The notes below the pieces were generated by a model. That model was given only the letters and a program-made list of their open reading frames with translations. It was not told the DNA's origin and searched no databases. 64,000 nt of DNA from Yamagishiella unicocca (taxonomy: Eukaryota > Chlorophyta > Chlorophyceae > Chlamydomonadales > Volvocaceae): the NCBI GenBank assembly GCA_003116995.1, contig BDSL01000028.1:682001-746000 (forward strand), read 5' to 3'. The translations under genes and the position numbers were made by a program. Below are positions 49,401-64,000 of the stretch, one piece after another (position 1 is the first letter of the stretch; every line of letters starts with the position of its first letter).

Positions 49401-52400
49401 CGGAACCTTGAGCGCGGGGGGCCAGCTGCCTGCGGGGCTGCACGCTGCCGTACACACGGGCGCGTTTGGCTTGGCTGCTCGGCTGGCATGGGTCGCACGC
49501 CCAGATGAGGCCGTGGGGGCGGTGCCGCCCAACCTCTCACCCCTCCTCTTTTACAAAACCCCTCATCCTATGTCCCGGGGCAGGCCCCCAAGCCCCAGTG
49601 GCCCGGGTCTCCGGAAGGGCTTGTGACACGTGGTTGCGAAAACACACACACGACTTCCCCCTCGTCCTTTCCCCCACCTTTTCCCCGCACCCCCAGGTGA
49701 CGACACGCAGCGCCAGGTGGCTCACGCCTACCACGTGAAGCCCTCCAAGATCTACCGCATCTTCCTCACCAGCCTGGCGCCGGGTGGGTAGGAGTGGGGG
49801 TTGGGGAGGACACGCGCAAAACGTGTGCACGTGTGGACATGTAAATGGGATAAGGGGCGTTACTAGTTTGGAGGAGCCGCCGGCGCCTACTGTCCTCAGC
49901 GTAGCTACCCCGGTCGCCGCCTCCCACTGCCGTTGCTGCGCCACTGCCCGCAGAGCGGCGTCTTTTGTCCTCTGCGTGCCTATCCAGATCGCCGGGGTAT
50001 TTAGATTTGCGCCTCCCACTGCCGTCGCTGCGCCCGCAGAGTCCGTGCTGGGCCTGCCGGGCCTCATGTGCACCATCAACAGCTCCAGGGAGCGCGGCCA
50101 CGAGCTCGCCGACGTGCCCGTACACGTGTACGGCCCGCCCGGTACTGCGGACTTCCTGGCCAGCATGTTGCGCATCAGCCAGACGTACCTGGACATCACG
50201 ACCGTCGTACACGAGGTTGGTTGGTTGGTTGGTTGGTTCCCGTCCCCGTCCCCGTCGCGTCCCCCGCGGCTTCCTGTCCGTCCCCTGTTTTCGTCCGCGC
50301 GCCTCTCATTCGCGGCTGCCTGCGGCCCTTCCCCTCCCCTGCAGATCAGCATGGGGCTGGTCCCCGAGGCCGACACCGAGCCGTACCTGTACGCCAGTCG
50401 CTCGCGCATCTGGCGGGTGGTGATGCCCCCCGACCAGCTCAACCCGCGGGGAGGCGTGGACGCGTCGCTGCTGCTATTCGCACCCGACCAGGTGGGGCAG
50501 CGGGCGGTGCCCCTCCCTGGAGACGCTCTACTAAATTGCCGCACGGGGTGGGGGAGCGGCCTGGGAAGCGGGGGAGCAACTTGCGTCGCACCGCGTGGTG
50601 CCTGGGTTAGGGGGGGTTTAGGAGGAGGGGTCCGGTGTACGGCGGCGAGGCTCGTGGGTATGTGATGTCCAGGACAGGTGCCCAGACTCGTCTACATCCC
50701 GATGTCCGCTCAAAACCCGAGAACTCGCTCCTTACGTCTCCTTCCCCGCCCCGGTCGCTCGCTCCTCTCGACAGGGTCGCGGCCACAAGAGGCGCGGTCG
50801 CAATGCCGCCGGCGGCGTGCTGGCCTTCGACCCACGGGCCGGCTTCCTGCCCTGGCCCCCCCTGGAGCCCGGGGACCCGACCAGGTGTGGTGGTGATGGT
50901 GGCAGGCGGTGGGGAAGGGGGGAGTCGTCGGGGTCCGCGGGCCACTGCCGTGTGTCCCCCCCTCATTTAAAAGGCGGGCTCATTGACTGTCTGTCGTACA
51001 CATATGACAAGGGAGGACGATTAGGTCGTCTGTCGTACAAGTCAGGACAAGGGAGGGTGATTAGCTGGTCCGCGCGGGAGTTGTTGCGCCGTGCTGGTAC
51101 GGCGTTCCGACCCTCGCGGGAACCAACCACCACAATTATCGTGGCGCTCCGGAACCGTTATACGACACAGGCGCGACGTTGACCCGTTGACCATGACGTG
51201 GACCCTGGAGTTGGACGTGACGGCTCGCGTCGTCATCAACATGTTACCGGGCGCAGAGCCCGTCCTGGCGTATACCGTGTTGGTGCGTTGGGGCTTGGGG
51301 GTTGTCTTTGGGTGCCTTGGGGGTGTCTTGGGGTGCCTTGGGGGTGTCTTTGGGTGCCTTGGGGTTGCTTTGGGGTTGCCTTGGGGGTTGTCTTGGGTCC
51401 CGGTGGTGCCTCTTTGGTGCCTTGGGGTTGCCTTGGGGTGCCTTGGGATCATTCCTGCCTGTGGCCTCCTCGCTGGCAGGAGGCGGAGCGCTCGGGCGCG
51501 CTCGCTGTAGACCGGGCCGCTGCCGCGGGGCTGGTGGGGGGACCGGACTTCACGAGGCTCAAGGCGGGGGCGACCGTACTCAACGGGTGAGGCCTGCAGG
51601 GCTTGGACGCTGGAAGGCGCAGCGGGTAGGGCTGCGGCGGGGTGTGCGAACGTGTGAGCCACAGCGGCCGGCTGCACATCCGTTAAGGCAAGGGCGCGGC
51701 GTGCGAAGCGGAGAAGAGGTTGAGGTGACTGTGCATCCTGTCTCGCCGAATTCGACTGCCCGCAAATGCGACCCGCCAGTTCGCGAGACACTTTTATTGC
51801 CCAGATCCGTTGCTGGGACGTTGCCAGAGCGTCGCTAGGACGTTGCCCGGAGGACGTGCTTCCTCGGTTTCGGAAAGCAGGTGCCTTTCCCGAAAGGTCG
51901 CCTAGGACGTGCCGATGCGCGTATGCCGCCATGCGCCAGCAACCCATTTTCCTAACCTAACCGGTCACATTTTTTTGGTAACCAAGCGTTACAAATCGAA
52001 ACCTTACGTGAACCAGGCCGTCGCCGCGACGCGACAGCTTGTGCTCGTAACGCTCTATCCCATGGTCCCTGTAACGTGCCCAGACGTACGCGTTGGATAA
52101 TAATAAAAGGTTACATTGTTATTATTGTCCGTAAGTCCTGGCGAACCCAGGACAAGAAAAGGGGCTGAAGTCCAAGCCCCACCATAAGAGAGTCTCATGC
52201 GTCCAGCTATTCTTTGCGCGCCAGTGAGGCGATGCAGTGCCGCAGTGTCACTCGGGACAAGGAGAGCGGGGGATTTAGTGGGGGTTAGTATTAACGACAA
52301 ACCCAAACCCGTATTCACCCTTACTGCCCCTGCCCCCCATTCCCTGCTGCCCCCGCCCCACCTCCCTCACACTCTCCCCCCCCCCTCGCAGCTGGGGTCA

Positions 52401-53285
52401 AGAGATCCCGCCCTCGCTCGTCATCTCGCCCAGACGCCCAGGCCGGCGGGTGCTCGTCCTGGGCAACACACCTGACCCCTCCTCGCTGGCGATGCACAGC
52501 CACACCCGGGGCCCCGACGTGCTGGTGTCAGGGCCCGTGTGGCCTGAGGTGGGTGAGGAGCGGGGCAGAGGGTGTGAGAGGAACAGGGCTAAGGGGGAAC
52601 ACGGGATTGGACGGTGATAAGACGCGACCCACAAGGGGGCCGCTGGGGGCAGGATTTGGGGTGAGGGGCGGGGAGGAAGGCGCAGGAGTTGTGGGCAATC
52701 CTTTAGCTGACAACGCGCCATGGTGCGTGCTTGTTTCGTCTTGGGTTGGGGTTGGGTGGGGTTGGGTGGGGCCCGGTTGCGGCGAATGTGCTGTGGGCTG
52801 CTGCTGTCGGCCCCTAGTGACGACTGAGCGGACTGCACCGCGGCCTGATCCAAAGGGCACTGTTTGTCTGCTTGTTTGCTTCCTTTATTGATGTGGGTCA
52901 CTGGAGGATGGACCGACCCCTCACGGTTGCCCCCCGGGTGCAGGATGAGGCTGACGTGGCGGTGGCCGCGGGAGGATGTACGACAAGCGCCCTGGGAGAG
53001 ACGGCGCGCGCGCTGGGCGCGCGGTACGTGCTGCTGGGTCGCTTCGACGGGCGGCGCCTGGATGATGCCGGTGCCTACGCCGCGCAAGTGGCGGCCGAGG
53101 TCGCGGCAGCGGCGTACGGCGCACGGGGCGGTGGAAAGGGGGGCAGCAGCAGTCGCCGACGCAACGGCGGCCGGCATCACCGTGTGATTGTGTTGGAAGA
53201 TTTGGAAAGCATGATTGTGGAAAAGAATGAAGGTCCCTTAGATCGGGATACGGACGACGAGGGAGCAGATTCGTACCTGCCCTGA
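46459..53285 (+). CDS. SAP-domain protein with degenerate RNase Z (metallo-beta-lactamase) fold
   Basis: 1015 aa. Exons: 46459-47142, 47397-48328, 48533-48590, 48945-49080, 49697-49783, 50040-50215, 50345-50491, 50775-50884, 51171-51282, 51480-51586, 52392-52548, 52944-53285 (TGA). Residues 1-220 are Ser/Thr/Ala/Arg-rich, an organelle-targeting type N-terminus. 226-265 is a SAP nucleic-acid-binding motif (VSELQAALQALGLPRTGRKA). 270-540 is charged, with a Glu run. 555-985 follows RNase Z: LGNASGLALTSLGSSAVR, IFIFDVGDDTQRQ, IYRIFLTSLAPESVLGLPGL, VLVLGNTPDP, GCTTSALGETARALGARYVL. RNase Z trims tRNA 3' ends using a zinc site, but here HxHGDH is SLAPES (629-634), GDT is GNT (Asn875), the motif V His is Cys914 and the final His is Arg935. 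It should therefore lack nuclease activity and may act as a tRNA- or RNA-binding or scaffold protein. The fold assignment is firm; the role is not known. Confidence 0.87.
51283..51470. repeat. CCTTGGGGGTGTCTTGGG imperfect repeats
   Basis: About 170 bp of imperfect tandem repeats of TTGGGGTGCCTTGGGGGTGT type in the intron 51283-51479. Confidence 0.8.
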
Positions 53286-54429
53286 TGGTCACATGGTGAC
53301 CCCAAAGTAGTCGCGGCCCCGCGCACGCTTCTGTTCGCTTTAGTTGAGCCGTGACTGCCGAAGGGTCGCAATCGACTGCATGCTAGCATAATTCGACCCC
53401 GCCGAGGCGCGGTGGGAATGGGGAACCGTCAGCGTTGCGGTACCTGCGCCGCTGGAAACAGAGGGCGCCGGGTGAGGCTGACTGATAGATTTATACCGCA
53501 TAGGTTGTTAATATGTGATATTTTATTTGCGAATGCATCGGCCAAAGGAACGGGGTGTCGGTCTATCCGTGCAAAGTCTAGTCGGTGGAATGTTGGGCGT
53601 TGGGGTTCTTGCAGTCGGAACCGTTCCGCAAGCTAGCATTACATGCGTATTAATCTTTGTGATGAAATGGCAATACGATGGATGCCTGCAGCTCATGACA
53701 CGACGGACTATTAGCGTTCGGCGGTTGAAAGCCGTGCTGCGCGATTGCGTCAATTTCGCGTTAGGGCATAAAGGAAACTGATCCCCAGTTGGTTCTGGGC
53801 GTTGCAAAGCCCCACTGCTACTGCCAAGACAACGGCTGCTGCCGATGCTGCAAGCGCGGAGGACGATACGAGTCATATGGAATATGTATAAAGCACCAAC
53901 GTTGCCATGCGGTACTCAATTATGGTCGCTTTTGCCAGATGCGACCCAGTGACTATGACATTCGGAGCAGCCATGGACGAACTGAAAGCTGCGACGCGTG
54001 GCGTCTAGATCCTGGACGGGGGTTTAATATCTTAATATACGTGTAATGCGTTTCGGATATGTTCGCCCGACGGGGGATGTTTTCATGGTATGCGGCACGC
54101 CGCCTCCGCGAGCGACCCTTTCTTGGCAGACGAGAGGGTGACTACTCCATAACCTCCAATTTCAATCAAAAATATTAGTAGCAAGCAGTAGTGCGTTTGA
54201 GGCTGAGGCCTGCCATCTTGGCCACGTCGCGCAAAGCCACAAAATTGCAAGGGGGGAGGCCCTCCCTGGCCTGGGGTCGGGCGGGGGGGTCCCCAGCGAA
54301 ATTGCAACTCCAACCTGAACAATTCCCTTTCATACGACCTTTTAGTAGAATCCTTTAGCTACGCCGGGCCAAGCCACACGCCGCGGCGTTCAACTATTCT
54401 TGTGGCTGCCGGACTAGGTCACCACAGAA
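53286..54429. other. 3' UTR of the RNase Z-like gene and promoter of S1
   Basis: No further gene. AT content rises from about 53500. The part after 54046 should hold the promoter and 5' UTR of the plastid S1 gene. Confidence 0.5.
54042..54046 (+). terminator. Candidate poly(A) signal TGTAA
   Basis: TGTAA is the poly(A) signal used by Chlamydomonas and relatives. This is the first plus-strand copy I find after the stop at 53285 and it lies before the next start at 54430. It would give a 3' UTR of about 770 nt. Confidence 0.45.
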
Positions 54430-57314
<2,885 letters not shown>

Positions 57315-60005
57315 GCTGACTCGGACGTCGCTGCGCGTGCTGGGTCGGACAGGGTTCAACCCCGCGGTCGCTGGGCAATCAGTCACTAACCCGCATCGCA
57401 CTCACAGCGCGGGGCAGGGTTGGATGCTGGGGTGTGGAGGAACGTCTCTGAACCCCGTCCTCCCGCCCCGCGCTATTGCGGACAGCGTTGCTGTGGAAGC
57501 AGCTGGACGCGACATGGGGCGGAGAGGAGGCCATGGCTGCTGGAGGCTGACCGCATGTGTGCGCCGTCGGCCCTGGGGGTTGGTTTCGTAGCCACCCGGG
57601 GAGGAGGGAACCCTAGGAGGATTTTACGCCTGGCACAGCAGAGTTCGGACGAGCAGGCTTGGCGCCTGGACGGTTTGTTCGTAATGCGCAATGCTCGCAG
57701 AGGTTGTGTGTTGGGTCCACCGTGACGGGTGGGCGTGTCGTGTCTCTTTGACTGGTGAGTGGTAGGTGGGGATAGGGCCGACAGGGTCGGATAGCGCGGC
57801 GCAGCCGCGGTAGGAGTTCCCTGGAGCTTGCTGCGTAGCGCTGGGCCGCTGTTTCTCGTTGGGCCCGCATTTTGACCTTGCGGTGGAAGTGGTTGCGGCC
57901 CATGAGTCGTGAGGTCCCGCGCCGCGCTCGGCCGCTGCCTGGTATTGGGTGGGCGGCACCCCACTCCACATGTGCGGCCCGACCCACCTGGGTGAGAGCC
58001 CGATGTTCCTGCCCCTCACCCCCTGGGCGGGCAGGCACCGGACACCTGGGGCCCCGCGGTGTCGGCGTCGCCCTCATCAGCGGTCTATATGTCGGTTGGC
58101 TTTCTTGGCGCCCCATTTTGTCGCGTTGGGGTGCGCAGGAAAGACTACACAGTGCGAGTAGTGCGATCCGCCGCAGCGGAGCGCCTGGCGCCGGCTTCCT
58201 TTGGCTCGCGTTGCCTCGCGCATGCTGCTGGCCCCCGCTAGTGGTCAAGTTCAAAAAGTTGTCCAGGGGCACGGTCCGGGTCGCACGACTTGTTTTTACA
58301 GTTAGGACAGCAGTCTCCGCCAGGATTTTGCTCGCCACGGCTGGTTGGCAGGGACCTTGCATAAAATGTTGTGCTCTGAACTAGACGCCCCTTGCAAGGG
58401 AGGATCCAGCCTTTGACTGCGGCCGCTCGGAGGGGCATGTGCTTTTGAGCTTTGTGGGCTTCGAAATGCGACCATGTGCGGTGGGTTGGCGGTGTCTGTT
58501 TGCGCAGGCGTGCGCGCATGGGTTGGCAAGAGCTGCACTGGTCGCTGTCAGTAGGCAGCGGTTTTTGAATGCGGTTAAGGTGTATGTGTGTGTGACCGAG
58601 GCCGAGCACCCATCTTGACAGACGGGAGAGGCGTGGCCCGGTGACGGGCATGCAGGCTTGAGATCTGTGGCAACGGGTGAGGCCTAGCAAGGCCCACCGT
58701 CCTCATAGAACTAGAGGCCCGACGGCTGTTTATTGACTGACCCCTGCGGTGGACTGGTGCTGGACTGACTGACGCGTCGGGACTAATGCCGATCGCAGTG
58801 CAAGGCAGTAGAGAAGCCACTCTCAGCGCTCTCCCGGGGTCAGGGGGCGTGTTCGCCATATCGCTTCCCAAAGGTTTCGACTGAGGGGCTGTCAAATAGA
58901 GAATTTCTCAGGAAAGGGCTTGCAGCAGGGCGATTGCAGAGAATCTAGGGAACAAACCTTACAGAATTAGCCTGTGATGGTCTGCCCATGTCTGCCGTAG
59001 TTACAGTCCGCCAAGTGCCATGAACGTTGATCGCAACCATTCGTGATTGGACGGCATCTAGCAAACACGGTCCCCTGTTGGAAATGCTACACGACTGCTT
59101 TCGGTCGACGAACGTCGTCGAACTACATCCTGTAGGATACACATAAGAGTCCCCCAAAAGCCTGACTGCAGAAACCTTCCTGTCTGTGATACCACCGCCA
59201 GCGTCTTTCTCGCCCACAACTTCAGCAGGACGTAACGGTGCAATACAGTCACACACCCACCCATCCCAGGATAAGCAGGCGTAGCCTCTGTGCACAATCC
59301 TTCATCCTCCACCAACCAACTCCGCTAATCGGTAAATGCTTGCGCACCCATCCCGCCGCTTGAGCAGTGCCAGGTGCCGCAGGCAACACGCGTCAAGCGC
59401 CCGCAGGGCTTCTCTCCAATACACCGGCTGTCAGCTTTGCAACGCACAGTCGCTCTCCTGCATATAGGCCCAGTCGGAAGACGCCCGCCCACACCCACTC
59501 ACTCCCACCCTCCACTCGCACCCGCGGCCTGAAACCACACAGCCCAACAGCCCAGTGCCACCCCCCTCTGCAGTCCCAGTGCTCCAGCATGCGCCCACGA
59601 CATCGGTGTCCGACGACCATGCGCCAACTATCCTGTCCCTTCGCGTAAACGGTTTTTATGCCGCCCCCCGCCCTGCACAAATAAGCCCAGCGGCGGGGCG
59701 GAGGGCAGCTGCTAATGGTACCGTGTGCGTCCCTCCTCCGCGTCCCGCCCCAGACCTGCATTGCTGGCAAGCCGAGTCGCCACCGCCCACTGCACAGATC
59801 AGGTCAGGCAGGTGCTAAGCTTGCAAGGCAAGGCTCGCCTTCCGCTCCGCTCCCTCATACAACGCCGCTCGTTATTCGGCTCCCCCAATCACAGCACCCG
59901 CTTATTCGAGAGCCACCCGCCCGCGGCTGCGGACCCCTCCAGGACCCCCCGCCTGCGGCTGCGCCCTCTGGCCGCCACCCCACCGGCAGTGCACGCTGCG
60001 GCCCC
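57315..60005. other. Gene-free region between convergent S1 and carrier genes
   Basis: Should hold both 3' UTRs. TTACA (TGTAA on the minus strand) occurs at 59001-59005 and 58959-58963, which would end the carrier transcript about 1 kb after its stop. No plus-strand TGTAA was found close to the S1 stop. Open frames such as minus 58362-57613 have no conserved segment and no splice logic. No tRNA or repeat array recognised. Confidence 0.45.
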
Positions 60006-63000
60006 TCACAGCGGCGACGCTACCCCCGTCGTCGGATCCAACGCTTGTACGGCGCTTTTGATCGCATCGTACATGATGAAATGCACCGGCGCGCCGAGCG
60101 ACGTCTTGAGGCAGTTGGTGAGGCAGCCGCGGTACAGCGCCTTCACGCCGCCGTGGCTGCGCAGCAGCTGCATGAAGCAGTCGGAGGCGGAGGTGTAGTG
60201 CACTGCCTGGCCGGCGGCGCCATTCATCTGCATGCACCGCCGGACCTGAAGTGCCGGGGGGCGGGGGACGGTGCGGGGGCCGGGGGCGGGGTCAGGGGTC
60301 AGGGGGCGGGTCTTCTCGTTCTTTGGTCCCGCTGCACCCTTCTCGGCCCTCACTCCACTGCATTGCTTGCCCGCCCCCCCCCCCTGGTAGGCCGTTCGAC
60401 CTGGTCTCCCGGACTCCTGGCTCCGGGGTGAGTTGTGAGGGACCCCGCCAAGCCCCGCCACCTCCCAAGTCCAAGCCCCGCCAAGCCCCGCCACCTCCCA
60501 AGTCCAAGCCCCGCCAAGCCCCGCCACCTCCCAAGTCCAAGCCCCGCCAAGCCCCGCCACCTCCCAAGTCCAAGCCCCGCCAAGCCCCGCCACCTCCCAA
60601 GTCCAAGCCCCGCCAAGCCCCGCCACCTCCCAAGTCCAAGCCCCGCCAAGCCCCGCCACCTCCCAAGTCCAAGCCCCGCCAAGCCCCGCCACCTCCCAAG
60701 TCCAAGCCCCGCCACCTCCCTCCTTCCCCGCACCGTGTCCAGGGGGTAGACCACGGTTTGTGCCGACACGGCGGCCGCCGCGCCGCAGCCCATCTTGAGG
60801 AAGGGGTACCTGTACGGCACGCGCGAGATCGAGGTGATCGGACAGCGTAGCGCGCCGATGGTGTCGTGCCGTGTCGTGTCGTACTGCACACAGCCACGGC
60901 CGTCCCATATGATGCCGTCGATACTGCACCCCCAGCGCGGCGCTCACTCCACCCAGCCGCCGACCCGACTTCACTCCACCCAGCCGCCGACCCGACCTCA
61001 CGCCTGCGACTGGCGACCCATACACCCGCCTCACCAGATTGCCGAGGTCGACTCGCGATCCGACGGAAGCCGCCGTCGCAGCTCGTCGTACATCGTAAAG
61101 CTGTACGACCGTACGACACACCCGTCGCCGGGACCGCGTCCCCACGTCCACAGCCGTGCGGCGATGGGGCCGGGTTGGGCGGGAACGGGTTGGGTTTTTG
61201 GGTCAGGGATGGCAGGGCGGAGCAAGACGTGTGTGCGTATATGCACATCTCCCGGGAGGGCTACAGCACCAAGCACACACAGCCCCCCCCCTGGAGCAGC
61301 GCGAGTCACCGCCCTGCCCACATGCTACCCAGCGTGCCCCCCGCATCCCGCCCCACACTTCACCCTCCCAGCGCCACCCGCCCCGCTCCTCACCCTCCCA
61401 GCGCCACCCGCCCCACTCCTCACCCTCCCAGCGCCACCCGCCCCGCTCCTCACCCTCCCAGCGCCACCCGCCCCACTCCTCACCCTCCCAGCGCCACCCG
61501 CCCCGCTCCTCACCCTCCGGCGGTATCGCCACCCCCCACCTGATTGCGAGGTACGGCGCCACACCGCCCATGGAGAGCAGCGCGCCCCGGTACAGCCCCC
61601 GGATGCCTTCCGCCCGGACAGTCGCCAGGGCGCAGGCCCGGATGGTCGGATACGTCCGGCCGCTGGCAGAGCCACTGGCAGGGCCGCTGGCAGGGCCGCT
61701 GGGGGCCCCCGCCACCCCTCCCGCAGGCGCCGCTGGTCCTACCGAGCCCGCTGCTGCTGCTGGCGCTGGTCCCGCCGGCCCCGACGCCGGCGCCGCTGCC
61801 GCCGGTGGGGCTGATCCCACCGGCGGCGCTGGCACCGCCGCCACGGGGCCCGTCACCCGCGCCGCCGCCCCCGCCGCTACTGACTGATCCGCCGTTATCC
61901 TTGTACGGCACACGTCTAGCGGATAGAACAGCGCCGTCTTGAGGATGCCGGTGGCTGCTCCCGCCGCCAGCTTCTCCGCCACTCCAGGGGGGGAGCCGTC
62001 CATGGGGGCAAACATGACGCGGAACTGGTCTGTGGTGTTGGGGGCGCGGGTTGGTGGGTGGTGTTGGCGAGGGGGGTCGATGCCATTGATCGTGCGCAAC
62101 GGCCGGCCCCCAATCATGGTACGATACTCGTTAGCTGCCCCCGCCGTCTCGATCCCCAGCCACTTCGCCACCTCCCGGCGAGGAGATCCCCCCCTAGCAG
62201 GCCGTGCCCCGCATACCGTGCACCACGAAGCGGAAAGCAACGTCCGGTACCAGCCGCAACACGTTGGCGCCGTTACCCCGCCACAGCGCCTGAATCCGCA
62301 TGGGGGCGGCGGCAGTGGCGAGATCAATATCCCCAGCCGTGCGGGAGGGAGGGAGGGAGGGAGGGAGGCCACCCCACTACCTCAGGAAGGATGCCATTAG
62401 GCAGCTAAATCGCGCCGAGCGCCGTCCGCGCGGGAATGGTTGGTGGATCCGGAGTACCCACGGACGGGCCCACCGGGGCATCCCGGGGCGTGTATGGTCG
62501 CCCAGCTGAGCAACACGGAGCCTGGGAGGAGTTCTGGGGTCTGGGTCGGACTCCCTACGCTGCTGCCTTCCTCCCCCTCGGAGCAGCCGCCGGAGGAGGC
62601 TGCGTCGGACCGGTGTCGGGTACCCTAGGAACCAGGGCGCTTCTGGCGGCCTCAGCCCCTGCCTGCCTGTCAGCCGACTGGCCCACCTTGCAGACACCGG
62701 TGCCCCTCCTCACTGACTGCGCCCCCAGTGACCTTAACCAAGAGCCGCAGGCGGCACCATCCTCCAGTTGATTCATTTGGTACCAGCCACAGCATCAGCC
62801 ACAGCATTAGCCACGACGTGAGCCACGACGTCAGCCACGAAGTTAGCCACCACGTCAGCCACGGAACAATTGCTCACAACCCGCCAACCCAGACCGGGAG
62901 ATCGGCTTCACCCACCAGGACTCCGCCCTCCCTGGAGGGGAGCCGCCGCAGCACGTCCCCGATACCCGTGTAGCGCACTGCGCCCTCCACTGCTGCCATG

Positions 63001-63476
63001 TGTTGAACCTGCCGCAGGATCTGCATGGGCAGGTAAGGATGGGAGTTGCCCGACCAAAACCTGCCGGAGGTGCTGCTGCACCAGCCCCTCGCCCTTCCCG
63101 CTGTCCCGTCGTCGGGTACTCGCAACCCGTCCAGGGCCGGTCCAGTCCGAAGGCTGCAGCTTTCGCTAGCGGGCTGGGAGTGCACCAGCCCGGATCGCGT
63201 GCTGTCAAGCCCGCCGCACAGTCAATGCGCTGGTCAACTGCGTTCCGTCGTGCTGGGCCACCACGGGGTGTTACGGAAGGCGCGCACCTTGATTCGCTCA
63301 AGCGGTGCCACCACCGTTTTTGCTATTGCGCTGGAGCCGCCAGAGCAGACCAACTGCACCGTGAAGAGCCGCAGCTGGTCGCTGAGCGCGGCGGACCAAT
63401 GTTCTTTGAAGACCAGCGGCTTGCCTGGCGGCCTGCCGCTGGCCATCGGTCCTGCTCCTTCGCCTAAGGATACCAT
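60006..63476 (-). CDS. SLC25 mitochondrial-type carrier, ADP/ATP-carrier-like
   Basis: 412 aa. Exons in transcript order: 63476-63288, 63020-62916, 62289-62217, 62029-61540, 61100-61035, 60809-60734, 60245-60006 (stop). The three carrier repeats each have their PX(D/E)XX(K/R) signature: APLERIK (57-63), YPLDVCRTR (158-166) and YPLDTVRR (329-336). Other typical blocks are LALWRGNGANVLRLVPDVAF, AEGIRGLYRGALLSMGGVAP with YLAISFTMYDELRR, and YRGCLTNCLKTSLGAPVHFI. LALWRGN-ANV and YPLD-RTR resemble ADP/ATP carriers, but their RRRMMM signature is replaced by RRCMQM. Repeat 2 has an Ala/Pro/Gly-rich insertion of about 75 residues (172-247) in the matrix loop, so the protein is longer than the usual 300 aa. 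It probably moves an adenine nucleotide or related anion across the inner mitochondrial membrane; substrate unproven. Introns contain minisatellites. Confidence 0.9.
60443..60716. repeat. 33-bp minisatellite in a carrier intron
   Basis: About 8 copies of a 33-bp unit containing CCCCGCCAAGCCCCGCCACC, inside intron 60246-60733. It is a multiple of three, so it yields long false frames. Confidence 0.95.
61360..61517. repeat. 30-bp minisatellite (60-bp alternating) in a carrier intron
   Basis: Five copies of a 30-bp unit containing CTCACCCTCCCAGCGCCACC. CCCGCTCCT and CCCACTCCT forms alternate, so the real period is 60 bp. Lies in intron 61101-61539. Confidence 0.9.
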
Positions 63477-64000
63477 CGTGGCTGAGAGTATACAGATGAC
63501 GTACTGGGTCGCTAATCAACTGGCCATCAACAGGGCAAGCCTCATCATCATCGTAAGCCCGCGGGATGCAATGATGTGCTTTCGGCCTTCTCCAAGGTGG
63601 TGTAAGGAAAGAATGGAAAGTTGGAAACCCTCCACAATCACTGTTGATAGAATGCGAGTAAGCTTGGTGCGTTGTTCTTTAGGACAGGAAAAAATGTATC
63701 AAGCGGCAATGCGTGGCAACAGTATGCACCAATGAAACCTTCACGTATACATGTGTAGGGAGTCCTGAGAGGGGTGGAAGCGTGGGGCCCAAAGGGGGGG
63801 AGGATGGGCGCGCATGGATCGCTAAGTGATAGGTACATAGGTTGACAACCAATACCTGGGGACCTAACTTACACCAATTGCTTGGAACATTTTGCGCTTA
63901 GATCAATTTGCTGCTCGTTTGGTAACGTTCTTTCAGGTTCCGGTACACATTCCATTTGGCGTTTACCTACAAACTTGGGGAAATGCAGGTCGCAGCAAAG
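63477..64000. other. Upstream region of the carrier gene
   Basis: Promoter and 5' UTR of the minus-strand carrier are expected here. AT content is higher than in the genes. No second gene, RNA gene or repeat recognised before the window ends. Confidence 0.45.

Noticed and set aside
57613..58362. Minus-strand frame of 249 aa after the S1 gene
   Set aside because: Arg/Pro-rich, with no recognisable conserved block; likely 3' UTR or intergenic.
60435..61248. Frames with PSPAKPRHLP and LGGAWTWEVAG repeats
   Set aside because: Products of the 33-bp intronic minisatellite; they conflict with the carrier exons.

Overview
The window looks like nuclear DNA of a volvocine green alga (Chlamydomonadales: Chlamydomonas, Gonium, Volvox and relatives). 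It is GC-rich. Its genes have many short introns with GTGAGT/GTGCGT-type donors and C-rich CAG acceptors. Proteins carry long poly-Ala, poly-Gly, poly-Gln and poly-Pro tracts, plant-type organelle genes are present (plastid ribosomal protein S1, BOLA4, a CHUP1-domain protein), and microsatellites are frequent. The species cannot be named from the sequence.

Eight protein genes could be modelled exon by exon. In all eight the splice phases close and every junction keeps the frame. 1-13048 (+): 3' part of the nucleoporin NUP155, 25 exons in the window. 15409-20153 (-): a signal-anchored FkbM-type methyltransferase, 10 exons. 25368-38626 (+): a giant protein of about 3543 aa, mostly disordered, ending in the CHUP1 (chloroplast positioning) domain, 9 exons. 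40856-43915 (-): a small dual-specificity phosphatase. 44477-45860 (-): plastid BOLA4. 46459-53285 (+): a SAP-domain protein fused to an RNase Z fold whose metal ligands are replaced. 54430-57314 (+): plastid ribosomal protein S1 with three S1 domains. 60006-63476 (-): an ADP/ATP-carrier-like SLC25 carrier.

Between the methyltransferase and the CHUP1-domain gene lies a 2.8-kb satellite array (21317-24132). It has a 288-bp period built from two diverged 144-bp halves and is interrupted by a 226-bp solo LTR of Ty1/copia type with a perfect 5-bp target duplication. Introns hold many minisatellites (18, 22, 30, 31, 33 and 42 bp) that produce long false reading frames. A short interspersed repeat lies just upstream of 3' splice sites in several introns of two different genes.

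The genes do not form a pathway. Four of the eight have a known or likely plastid or mitochondrial role (BOLA4, S1, the carrier, the CHUP1-domain protein), and the SAP/RNase Z-like protein has an organelle-type N-terminus. BOLA4 and the SAP/RNase Z-like gene are divergent and share a 598-bp spacer.
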